10,310 nucleotides of DNA. Origin: Treponema sp. Its GTDB lineage: Bacteria > Spirochaetota > Spirochaetia > Treponematales > Breznakiellaceae. Below the pieces are notes generated by a model that did not search any database, had not been told where the DNA came from, and worked only from the letters and a program-made list of their open reading frames with translations. A program made the position numbers and the translations under genes. Below, piece by piece: positions 1 through 7,829 of this stretch. How positions within the stretch are numbered: the first letter of the stretch is position 1; the number at the start of each line of letters is the position of its first letter. The stretch spans positions 1 through 10,310 of the forward strand of contig JAISTO010000083.1 of NCBI GenBank assembly GCA_031272575.1, in the 5' to 3' direction.

Positions 1-112
1 TTCGGTTTTAACCGAACTACGCAATCTATTGAAAAAAGGGCCATTTTGGTAGAGATTCCGCGATCAAGTCGCGGAATGACGGTTGGCTCTTTCCTTAACT
101 TGTTGACAGTGC
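1..112 (-). repeat. MITE-like inverted-repeat element, copy A (cut by window edge)
   Basis: Positions 1-62 match the reverse complement of 5006-5067 at every base, and 70-116 match the reverse complement of 4910-4956 with one mismatch. The copy ends at 112 with the same 19-bp terminus (CTTAACTTGTTGACAGTGC, 94-112) that bounds the complete copy at 4914-5120. Between the two matching blocks this copy has only a 7-nt loop (63-69) on an 8-bp stem (55-62 / 70-77), where the other copy has 49 nt. The distal terminus should lie left of the window. The element ends 17 bp before the -35 box of the downstream regulator gene. There is no ORF of note inside, so any movement would need a transposase supplied elsewhere. 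Confidence 0.8.
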
Positions 113-128
113 TCCCCACCAACCCCCC

Positions 129-157
129 TTGACTTTCTTACAAAAATGTAATAAAAT
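129..157 (+). promoter_or_regulatory. Sigma70-type promoter, predicted leaderless start
   Basis: The -35 box is TTGACT (129-134), the spacer is 17 bp, and the -10 box is TAAAAT (152-157). Six bases then separate the -10 from the ATG at 164, which puts the expected transcription start on the A of the start codon. No Shine-Dalgarno sequence is present in the six bases. The -35 sits in CCCTTGACTTTC, a 12-mer repeated exactly around the -35 at 1837. Confidence 0.7.
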
Positions 158-163
158 CCCCGT

Positions 164-1792
<1,629 letters not shown>

Positions 1793-1836
1793 TATGGCGA
1801 ACATTGAAAAAGAGTCAGGAGGCCGCATATACGCCC

Positions 1837-1865
1837 TTGACTTTCCCCCCAAAACATGCTATGCT
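1837..1865 (+). promoter_or_regulatory. Sigma70-type promoter, predicted leaderless start
   Basis: TTGACT (1837-1842), a 17-bp spacer and TATGCT (1860-1865) are followed by six bases and the ATG at 1872. The geometry is identical to that at the regulator gene start at 164, and there is no Shine-Dalgarno sequence. This match is the main reason for taking the following small ORF seriously. Confidence 0.6.
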
Positions 1866-1871
1866 TCCACT

Positions 1872-2144
1872 ATGAATACTCCCTTTTTCCTGGCGGTTTG
1901 CCGGGGGGCTGCCGGCGCGCCCCGTTTTTGCGCGGCAGGCGGCGCCTTTCTGGCCGGTCTCGCGGCCCCTCTCGCGGAGGCGGCGCGGCGGGCATTTTCT
2001 CTAAAATCTCCAGCGCGGCGGCAAGGCATTAAGCCTTTTGCCCCCCCCCCCCGTGATACAAAAAAGTTGAAAAACGGGGCGCCGTTCCTTGTCCCCGCTT
2101 CTTTGGAGAACTGCGTGAATGGAGGCAGAAATGGCTACATTTAA
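1872..2144 (+). CDS. Small hypothetical protein with in-frame C12 tract
   Basis: This 90-residue ORF starts at an ATG six bases after a good -10 box. I do not recognise the product. The N-terminal half is rich in Ala, Gly, Arg and Phe with a weakly hydrophobic stretch (about residues 22-35), and the C-terminal half is basic and Lys/Pro-containing. A run of twelve C (2041-2052) encodes consecutive prolines. Either of the other two frames after the tract hits a stop (2054-2056 or 2068-2070), so the length is sensitive to tract length. Its end overlaps the start of the next gene by 14 bp, and that gene's Shine-Dalgarno sequence lies inside this ORF, suggesting translational coupling. It could instead be a degraded gene or a short regulatory leader ORF. 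The frame also stays open upstream to an ATG at 1782, but the promoter favours 1872. Confidence 0.4.
   Translation: MNTPFFLAVCRGAAGAPRFCAAGGAFLAGLAAPLAEAARRAFSLKSPARRQGIKPFAPPPRDTKKLKNGAPFLVPASLENCVNGGRNGYI
2041..2052 (+). repeat. Poly-C tract (12 C)
   Basis: Twelve consecutive C interrupt the small ORF at 1872-2144. Mononucleotide tracts of this length are classical slipped-strand mispairing sites, and they are also prone to sequencing error. Only a tract length of 12, or 12 plus or minus a multiple of three, keeps the ORF open to 2144. Confidence 0.9.
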
Positions 2145-2406
2145 GGATTTATCCCAGATGAAAAATGCCGTCATCGAGGAATACGGCAAAAAACTGTCTG
2201 GATATCGCGACAAGCATTTTGGAAGCATCGCCGCGGCGATAGAGACACTCGTCTTTGAAAACTACGACGATCTTCCAGAACAAATGCCCGGTGAAATAAG
2301 GGACGGCATTGCTGACTACGCAAAAATAAACCGCCACACCTTTCAAACCAATTTTGCTAATGCCCGTGGGGTTTACAAACGCCGCCAGTGTCAACAGGTT
2401 AGGTGA
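2131..2406 (+). CDS. Small hypothetical protein, less GC-rich than its neighbours
   Basis: This is a 91-aa protein of unknown family. ATG 2131 is chosen over the in-frame ATG 2119 because GGAGG (2121-2125) sits five bases before 2131. The sequence is charged, looks mostly helical and has no signal peptide or membrane segment, so it is probably cytoplasmic. The basic C-terminal part (around IADYAKINRHTFQTNFANAR) might bind nucleic acid, but that is speculation. By eye its GC is near 50%, well below the flanking genes, and its codon choice is more mixed, which could reflect recent transfer. The last residues (QCQQVR) are encoded by a stretch resembling the terminus of the MITE-like element, so the original C-terminus may have been replaced. 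It converges on the TPR gene, with 16 bp between the two stops. Confidence 0.65.
   Translation: MATFKDLSQMKNAVIEEYGKKLSGYRDKHFGSIAAAIETLVFENYDDLPEQMPGEIRDGIADYAKINRHTFQTNFANARGVYKRRQCQQVR
2386..2405. repeat. Degenerate MITE-terminus-like sequence
   Basis: The bases from 2389 read TGTCAACAGGTTAGG, against TGTCAACAAGTTAAGG inside the 19-bp terminus at 4914-4932: the same motif with a few changes. The same frame in the full elements would give a similar peptide (CQQVK). No second terminus is seen nearby, so this may be a solo end, a remnant, or chance. Confidence 0.35.
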
Positions 2407-2422
2407 GTGGGGCGGGTGCGCC

Positions 2423-4126
2423 TCATGGGGCGGCGCCGAGGGCGGCGGCGTAGTCTTTCTGGTAGGCCTGCAGTTCCGGGTCGTCGGGGGAGAGGGACAG
2501 GGCCTGCTTCAGGTAGAAGACGGCGCGGCTTTCATCCTTGCGTTTGTGATAGATCGTGAACATGGCCTTTATCGCGCTGAGGCCGCGGGGGTCTTCGAAG
2601 AGGCTGGCGCGGAGGTCGTTCATCTCGGCCTCCTCGTTGGTGCGGGTGCGGCTCCGCAGATAGTAGTAGCGCCCCTTGAGTACGCCGCCCGGCAGCCCCG
2701 CAAGCCGCGCCTCGATGACGCGGCCCGCCTCCTCCCGCCGGCCCACCGCGATGAGCGCCGTAATGTACGCGCCCGCGCCGTTTTCGCTCGTGTTGTCCCG
2801 CGCGTAGAGTTCCTCCGCGTAGGCAAGCGCGGCCTCGTTGCTGCCCTGGCCCCGCTCCACGCGGTAGGCCGCGTAGAGGTCGGCCTCGCTGCGCCGCTCC
2901 CGCAAGAGGCGGATCAACTGGGGGCGGGCCTCCCGCCACTCCCGCCGGCGTATCGCGTCGTCCACCGCGAGCGAGACGATGTCGAGTGAGGGCCGGGGGC
3001 CCGCGAGCAGTTTCCGCAAAAGCGCCCGCCCCTCCTCCTGATCCTCTGCCCGCTCGGACTCGAGGAGGAGCCGCGCCGCGTACACGGTCGCCTCGTCATC
3101 CTCGCTCGAGACCCCCAGGAGCGCCCGCACGTAATTCATGGCCGCGTCGCGGTTGCGGTAGCCCTCGGCCTGCACCCGCGCCCGCAGGTACAGGTAGAGC
3201 CGGTTGTTCGGATCGATCGCGGTGTAGAGGTCGAGGGGGCCCTGGGCCTGCAAAAACTGCCCCTGCTCCACAAGCGCATGGGCGCGGATCAGGATGAATT
3301 CCTTGTTTTTGCTGTCCCGCTGGAGCAATTCGGAGACGGCGGAAAGCGCGCGCGTCCAGTCCCGCGCCCGGTAGTACGAGAGCGCCAACTGCCGCTTTAT
3401 CTGGAGGTTGTCCGGGAAGCGCACTACGAGGCCGGCGAGCAGTTTTTGCGCCTCCTGCGTCTCGCCGCGGCTGTCCAGAATGCGCGCGAGGCCGAGGCTC
3501 GCCGGATAGCACTCCTGCGAGCGGGCGCTCGCCTTGCGGTACCAGACCGCGGCCTCGTCGGGCCGGCTTAGGCGCTCGCAGGCCATGCCGAGGAAGCAGG
3601 GGGCGAGCACGGAGAGGCCGTTCAGGCGCTCCGCCGCCTCGAGGTCCCGCACCGCGGCGAGGAGCCGGTCCTGCCGCACCTCGTTCAGCAGCCCCAGGAA
3701 GGGGAGCACATACTCGAGGTAGTCGATTGAACCGGCCAGAGGCGCGGTATATTCACCTTTTTCGGCATTTTTGATGATTTTGGTATACGGGTGAGTGACC
3801 GGCGGGTCGAGCGCGGGGAACTCGGCCTGCACCGCGGGGTACAGTTTCCGCATAAGGGTGACCGCCGCGAACGCGCAGGCGCGGCCATACTCGCTCGAAA
3901 GGACGTTCCGTGTGCGGAGCGTGGTTAGCGCGCGGGCCAGCGACAGCGGCGTGCCCTCTTCGACCAGGGCCTTCACCTGCGCGGCGGCGCTCCCCTTCGC
4001 GGGCTGCTGGGCCGCGGCAATCGCGCTCGGGGGCACGGCGGAAGGCAGCGGCGTCCCTTCGCCCACCGGCGCCGAGGCGCAGGCTGCGGCGCAGACGGCG
4101 GCACAGACGGCGGTTAGGACCGTCAT
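2423..4126 (-). CDS. TPR-repeat lipoprotein, function unknown
   Basis: From ATG 4126 this is a 567-aa protein. The N-terminus is short and hydrophobic with Cys at 8, 12 and 16; AAAC-AS at 13-18 is the best lipobox-like site. A Pro/Ala-rich linker (about 19-45) follows. From about residue 170 to 560 there are serial helical pairs of tetratricopeptide type, for example PDEAAVWYRKA, GETQEAQKLLAGLVVRFPDN, DWTRALSAVSELLQRDS and DESRAVFYLKQALSLSPDDPELQAY. TPRs act as protein-binding scaffolds, so an envelope assembly or anchoring role is plausible but unproven. The start is uncertain: there is no Shine-Dalgarno or convincing -10, the n-region lacks basic residues, and the frame is open upstream as far as 4426. 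The membrane-protein gene lies 106 bp upstream on the same strand, so co-transcription is likely. Confidence 0.85.
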   Translation of the reverse strand: MTVLTAVCAAVCAAACASAPVGEGTPLPSAVPPSAIAAAQQPAKGSAAAQVKALVEEGTPLSLARALTTLRTRNVLSSEYGRACAFAAVTLMRKLYPAVQAEFPALDPPVTHPYTKIIKNAEKGEYTAPLAGSIDYLEYVLPFLGLLNEVRQDRLLAAVRDLEAAERLNGLSVLAPCFLGMACERLSRPDEAAVWYRKASARSQECYPASLGLARILDSRGETQEAQKLLAGLVVRFPDNLQIKRQLALSYYRARDWTRALSAVSELLQRDSKNKEFILIRAHALVEQGQFLQAQGPLDLYTAIDPNNRLYLYLRARVQAEGYRNRDAAMNYVRALLGVSSEDDEATVYAARLLLESERAEDQEEGRALLRKLLAGPRPSLDIVSLAVDDAIRRREWREARPQLIRLLRERRSEADLYAAYRVERGQGSNEAALAYAEELYARDNTSENGAGAYITALIAVGRREEAGRVIEARLAGLPGGVLKGRYYYLRSRTRTNEEAEMNDLRASLFEDPRGLSAIKAMFTIYHKRKDESRAVFYLKQALSLSPDDPELQAYQKDYAAALGAAP

Positions 4127-4232
4127 ATTAATAAAAGTGAAAAGGACGCCGTTGGTTAGGCTGAAGCGCCGCGCCGCACGGGGCCGGAAAAGCGCCTCCG
4201 TCCGCTGCTCTGCTCCCCTCCCCTGGCAGCAT

Positions 4233-4814
4233 TTACGCACCGGACGTGTCCTCCTTGTCGTTGTTCGGCTGCCCTGTTGGGGCACGGCGGGTGACAAACG
4301 AGAGCAGAAGGAGGAGCAGCCCGGCCAGCGCGAAGAGGAAGGGCCACCAGTGGACAATGAACTGCCGGAACGAAAACGGCACCACATCGAACGAAAAGAA
4401 GAGCAGCACGCAGCCAAGGATGACAAAGGCGGCCGACGGCACGATGAAGGCCGCGTGGGGCCTCCCGAAACGGCGCCACCCCGCGGGGAAGAGCGAGAGC
4501 CCCGAAAAAACCGCGAGGAGGGGCCAGGCTTGAGAAAACGCCCAGGGACTAATTTTGAGCGCCTGTAAAAAAAGAAAGAAGCCCGTCATAAGCAGGAAGG
4601 AGGCAAGAAAAAGGTACACGGCCCGCTTATTCAATTTGATGGCAGCGACCGCGAACACACAGCCTGCTACCAAAAAGAGAAACGACACGAACACGGGCAG
4701 CGCGTTTGTTCCCTCCATGCTCGCAAAGAGAAACCCCGCCCCCAGGCAGATACAGAGCAGGCCCGCGACAAAAAGGATTCGAACCGTAGAACGACCGAAG
4801 AATCCGGAACTCAT
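4233..4814 (-). CDS. Six-helix inner-membrane protein with LiaI/LiaF-like WPLL segments
   Basis: This 193-aa protein is almost entirely membrane-embedded. Predicted helices lie at about 11-32, 38-58, 64-86, 97-112, 121-141 and 154-174, with a short polar tail containing NNDKEDTSG. Two segments, QAWPLLAVFSGLSLF (96-110) and HWWPFLFALAGLLLLLLSF (155-173), resemble the Trp-Pro hairpins of the LiaI-LiaF-like transmembrane family (DUF5668 type), found in envelope-stress membrane proteins. That link rests on pattern alone. The start at 4814 is supported by a very good promoter whose -10 ends 7 nt before the ATG, with no Shine-Dalgarno sequence. It is probably the first gene of an operon with the TPR lipoprotein. 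The specific function is unknown. Confidence 0.8.
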   Translation of the reverse strand: MSSGFFGRSTVRILFVAGLLCICLGAGFLFASMEGTNALPVFVSFLFLVAGCVFAVAAIKLNKRAVYLFLASFLLMTGFFLFLQALKISPWAFSQAWPLLAVFSGLSLFPAGWRRFGRPHAAFIVPSAAFVILGCVLLFFSFDVVPFSFRQFIVHWWPFLFALAGLLLLLLSFVTRRAPTGQPNNDKEDTSGA

Positions 4815-4821
4815 GCTATTA

Positions 4822-4850
4822 AGTATAGCGTTTTAAAGAAAAAGTTTCAA
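4822..4850 (-). promoter_or_regulatory. Sigma70-type promoter, predicted leaderless start
   Basis: Reading the minus strand, TTGAAA (4850-4845), a 17-bp spacer and TATACT (4827-4822) are followed by seven bases and the ATG at 4814. This is the best -10 in the window. A run of eight C (minus strand, 4858-4851) abuts the -35 directly. Confidence 0.75.
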
Positions 4851-4877
4851 GGGGGGGGAGATAGGGAGTAGGGGAAT

Positions 4878-4918
4878 AGTGCCCTGACCCTCCCCTTTGG
4901 GGAGGGTCAGGGAGCACT
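4878..4918. other. Strong intergenic hairpin
   Basis: A perfect 14-bp inverted repeat (4882-4895 / 4899-4912) closes a TTT loop. A further short outer arm (AGTGC at 4878-4882 with GCACT at 4914-4918) could pair across a small bulge, and it overlaps the MITE terminus. No T-tract follows on either strand, so it does not look like an intrinsic terminator. It sits between divergent genes, upstream of both promoters, where no transcript is expected to end. The 14-bp stem is not shared with copy A, so it is not part of the conserved element. Confidence 0.85.
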
Positions 4919-5120
4919 GTCAACAAGTTAAGGAAAGTGCCAACCGTCATTCCGCGGCTTGGAAACGGGACCGAGCAGCTTCGCCGCGAAGGTTCCCCTC
5001 TCCCCCGCGGAATCTCTACCAAAATGGCCCTTTTTTCAATAGATTGCGTAGTTCGGTTAAAACCGAACTATGTCAAGCCCGGCAATGACGGTCTTGTTTT
5101 TCTTAACTTGTTGACAGTGC
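4914..5120 (+). mobile_element. MITE-like element, complete 207-bp copy
   Basis: The two ends are perfect 19-bp inverted repeats (4914-4932 and 5102-5120). The similarity continues inwards imperfectly to about 50 bp each, including a shared ACCGTCATT. Inside are a second inverted repeat (ATTCCGCGG, 4949-4957 / CCGCGGAAT, 5005-5013) and a perfect 10-bp-arm palindrome TAGTTCGGTT-AA-AACCGAACTA (5049-5070). There is no coding capacity. Positions 4910-5067 match copy A (1-116) in inverted orientation, apart from the loop between the 5006 and 4956 blocks, so the element is dispersed. I could not see a clear target-site duplication. It ends three bases before the -35 box of the pullulanase promoter. 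Confidence 0.75.
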
Positions 5121-5123
5121 CCC

Positions 5124-5153
5124 TTGCCCTCTTCTCCCCTTTTGCGGTACTAT
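5124..5153 (+). promoter_or_regulatory. Sigma70-like promoter, predicted leaderless start
   Basis: TTGCCC (5124-5129), an 18-bp spacer and TACTAT (5148-5153) are followed by six bases and the ATG at 5160. The -35 is weak in its last three bases. A consensus TTGACA at 5111-5116, supplied by the MITE end, is too far from this -10 (31 bp) to pair with it. Confidence 0.55.
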
Positions 5154-5159
5154 TGCCTT

Positions 5160-7829
5160 ATGGGAAAGCAGCGTTTTTTTGAAAGGAAGGGGCGGCCGGC
5201 GTTAGCGGCGCTGGCGGCGCTGTTCGCGGTCGCGGCGTTCTCCTGCGGGGGGGCGCGGACGCTCACCGTGCACTACTACCGCTACATGGCGGACTACGAG
5301 GGCTGGAACCTCTGGGTGTGGCCCCTCGGGCCCCGGGGCGAGGGCCGCGCTTTCCCGTTCGATACGGCGCATCCTGACGGGGCGGGCTTTGTCAGCGCGC
5401 GGGTGACGCTGCCGGAGGGCACGAAACCGGACGAAAGGGGGATAGGCATGATCTTACGGAGGAGCGAGGGGGGGAACGAGTGGGCCGAAAAGGACGGCCA
5501 GAACGACCGCTGGACCACGGCAAAGGAAGTCTGGCTCGTGCAGCGGGACGAGGCGGTCTACACGGAGCGCCCGGCTCCGGGAGAACCGCCCATCGCGTTT
5601 GCCGTGGCGGACAGCGCGGATACGGTCACCGTCACCCTGCTTGAAGCATGCGAGGACGCCGGCGCCTTCGCGGTCTACGACGGGGAGCGCCGGCTCGCGG
5701 GCAGCGCGGCGCTCGTGGCGGGGCGGGGCGGCGCGGCCGCTCCCGCGCAGCTGCGGATCAGCCTCGCCGAGCCTATCCGGGACCCCGCGCGCTGCCTCAT
5801 GGTGCGGGACGAGCGCGGCGCGTTTGCCCCCGCCCGGGTGACAATGCGGGGCGTCCTCGATTCATTTTATTACAGCGGGGATGACCTGGGCGTCACGCGC
5901 AGCTGCGCCGGGTATCGCTTTAAGGTCTGGGCCCCCACCGCGGCCGCGCTCAGCGTGCTCTTGTACCGGACGGGCGGGAACGGCCCGGGCGAAAGCGCCG
6001 AGACGCCGGAGAGACACCCCATGACGCGGGACAGCGCCACGGGCGTCTGGGCCTGCGCCGTCGATTCTGAGCTCGCGGGCCGCTTTTACCTCTTCGAGGC
6101 CGTGTTCGACCGGGGGCCGGCAGGCCGCGTCAGCACCCTTGCCTCTGACCCTTACGCCCGCGCCGTGTCCGCCAACGGGACCCGCATGGCTATCATCAAC
6201 CTTGACGACACGAACCCGCCCAACTGGGACGCGCAAGCCCGCCCCCCCTTCGGCGCTCCGCAGGAGGCGGTCATCTACGAACTCCATGTGCGGGACTTTT
6301 CCATCAGCCTGGACTCCGGTATGCGCCACAAAGGGAAATTCCTGGCCTTCACCGAGCGGGGCACAAGGGCACCCTCGGGCGCGGCAACCGGTCTCGATCA
6401 CCTCGAACGCTTAGGGGTGACTCACGTGCATCTCCTTCCGGCGTTCGACTTCGCGTCAATTAATGAACTGGCGGTCGACGATCCGACTTCCGGTGAAGCG
6501 AAATGCAACTGGGGCTACGACCCCATGCACTTCAATGTGCCGGAAGGCTCCTACGCGACAGACCCCTCGGCCCCTGCCGCGCGTATACGCGAGTTCAAAC
6601 AGATGGTGCAGGCCCTGCATGGCGCGGGCATCCGCGTGGTGATGGATGTGGTCTTCAATCACACCTACCGCATAGAGGGCGGGCCCTTCGACGCGCTCGT
6701 GCCGGGCTACTACTACCGCAGCGGCGCGGACGGCGCGTACACGAACGGCTCCGGCTGCGGCAACGAGGTCGCGTCCGAGCGCCCCATGGTGCGCAAGTTC
6801 ATTGTCGACTCCTGCCTCTACTGGGCGCGCGAGTACGGGATCGACGGGTTCCGTTTCGACCTGATGGGCATACTCGACACGGAGACGGTGACTCTGCTTA
6901 CGGAGCGGCTCCGCGCCGAGGTGGATCAGAGCCTCATCGTGTACGGGGAGCCCTGGGGGGCGGGCCCGACGCCCCTGCCGGACCCGCTCCGCGCGGTCAA
7001 GGGCGCGCAGCGGGGCAGGGGCTTCGCGGTCTTCAACGACCACCTCCGCGGGGTGATCAAGGGCGGAAGCGACGACGAGAGCGCGGGCTTCGTGGGGGGG
7101 AGGCCCCACGAGGAGGGGAACCTCATTCGGGGGCTTATGGGCGCGGTGAACGACTTCACGTCTGCGGCGAGCGAGACGGTCAACTATGTTACCGCGCACG
7201 ACAACCTCAACCTCTGGGACAAACTCGCGCTCTCGCTCAGCCCCCCAAAAGAGCGGGCGCGTCTTAAAGATGACCCCTACGCGCCGCTTGCGGGCGAGAG
7301 CGACGTCCTGAGTAACGGCATCGTGCGGGCCGCGCTCCTCGCGGACGGCATCGTGCTGACCGCGCAGGGCCTGGCCTTCTTTCAGGCCGGGGACGAGTTC
7401 TGCCGCTCGAAGGGGGGGGACCCCAACAGTTACGCAAGCGGCGATACCGTCAACATGATCCGCTGGGAAAACGCCGCGCGCTTCGCGCCCGTGCTCGAGT
7501 GGCACCGGGGCCTTATCGCGCTGCGCAAGGCGCACCCCGTGTTCCACATGGCAAGCCGGGACGCCATCGAAAAAAACACCCGTGTGCTCGCGGAGGCTCA
7601 GTGCCTGGCCGCGCTCCTTCTGGACGGGGCCGCGGTGGGGGACTCATGGCCTAAAGTCATCACCGTGTACAACGGGGCGGACGCGGAGCGGCGCCTCACG
7701 CTGCCCGAGGGGCGCTGGATACAGGTGGTGGACGAGCGCCGCGCCGGAGAGGCGCCCCTCGCCGAGCACCGCGAAAGCCTGCTCGTGCCGGCCCGGAGCA
7801 TGGCGGTGCTGCACCGGGCTTCACTTTGA
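5160..7829 (+). CDS. pulA: Type I pullulanase, GH13 lipoprotein
   Basis: This 889-aa debranching enzyme would hydrolyse alpha-1,6 bonds of pullulan, amylopectin or glycogen. A basic n-region, a hydrophobic stretch and the lipobox-like AFSC (Cys29) indicate a surface lipoprotein. A CBM41-like domain (about 34-130, with GWNLWVW) is followed by a pullulanase N-terminal region, CBM48 (about 241-345, from DDLGVTRSCAGYRFKVWAP) and the GH13 barrel (about 370-790). Conserved regions are present: DVVFNH (496-501), GFRFDLMG with nucleophile D567, VYGEPWG with acid/base E597, and VTAHDN with D681. The pullulanase signature YNWGYDP reads CNWGYDP here (Cys449). ATG 5160 is preferred over the in-frame TTG 5124 because it gives a proper signal peptide and a -10 six bases upstream; the TTG coincides with the -35. 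The gene overlaps the convergent isomerase gene by 9 bp. Confidence 0.93.
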   Translation: MGKQRFFERKGRPALAALAALFAVAAFSCGGARTLTVHYYRYMADYEGWNLWVWPLGPRGEGRAFPFDTAHPDGAGFVSARVTLPEGTKPDERGIGMILRRSEGGNEWAEKDGQNDRWTTAKEVWLVQRDEAVYTERPAPGEPPIAFAVADSADTVTVTLLEACEDAGAFAVYDGERRLAGSAALVAGRGGAAAPAQLRISLAEPIRDPARCLMVRDERGAFAPARVTMRGVLDSFYYSGDDLGVTRSCAGYRFKVWAPTAAALSVLLYRTGGNGPGESAETPERHPMTRDSATGVWACAVDSELAGRFYLFEAVFDRGPAGRVSTLASDPYARAVSANGTRMAIINLDDTNPPNWDAQARPPFGAPQEAVIYELHVRDFSISLDSGMRHKGKFLAFTERGTRAPSGAATGLDHLERLGVTHVHLLPAFDFASINELAVDDPTSGEAKCNWGYDPMHFNVPEGSYATDPSAPAARIREFKQMVQALHGAGIRVVMDVVFNHTYRIEGGPFDALVPGYYYRSGADGAYTNGSGCGNEVASERPMVRKFIVDSCLYWAREYGIDGFRFDLMGILDTETVTLLTERLRAEVDQSLIVYGEPWGAGPTPLPDPLRAVKGAQRGRGFAVFNDHLRGVIKGGSDDESAGFVGGRPHEEGNLIRGLMGAVNDFTSAASETVNYVTAHDNLNLWDKLALSLSPPKERARLKDDPYAPLAGESDVLSNGIVRAALLADGIVLTAQGLAFFQAGDEFCRSKGGDPNSYASGDTVNMIRWENAARFAPVLEWHRGLIALRKAHPVFHMASRDAIEKNTRVLAEAQCLAALLLDGAAVGDSWPKVITVYNGADAERRLTLPEGRWIQVVDERRAGEAPLAEHRESLLVPARSMAVLHRASL

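Noticed and set aside
2020..2042. Hairpin GGCAAGGC / GCCTTTTGCC as a terminator
   Set aside because: The stem has a bulge and is followed by C-residues, not T, and it lies within an open reading frame.
3795..4568. 257-codon plus-strand frame opposite the membrane and TPR genes
   Set aside because: The minus-strand products have clear membrane helices and TPRs; this frame gives low-complexity Arg/Glu/Gly sequence.
4933..4948. Possible sigma-54 promoter (TTGGCACTTTCC on the minus strand) inside the MITE terminus
   Set aside because: The GG is present, but the position 10 bases further on is AA and not GC, so the -12 element is missing.
4897..5088. 63-codon plus-strand ORF in the intergenic element
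   Set aside because: It is wholly made of palindromic repeat sequence with no start signals, and the same frame in copy A is different beyond the shared ends.
5111..5153. TTGACA (5111-5116) as the -35 of the pullulanase promoter
   Set aside because: The spacing to TACTAT is 31 bp and no -10 lies at 16-18 bp. The weaker TTGCCC at 5124 is correctly spaced.
6456..7547. 363-codon minus-strand frame inside the pullulanase gene
   Set aside because: It lies opposite the conserved GH13 regions and shows no recognisable motif or promoter. Shadow frame.
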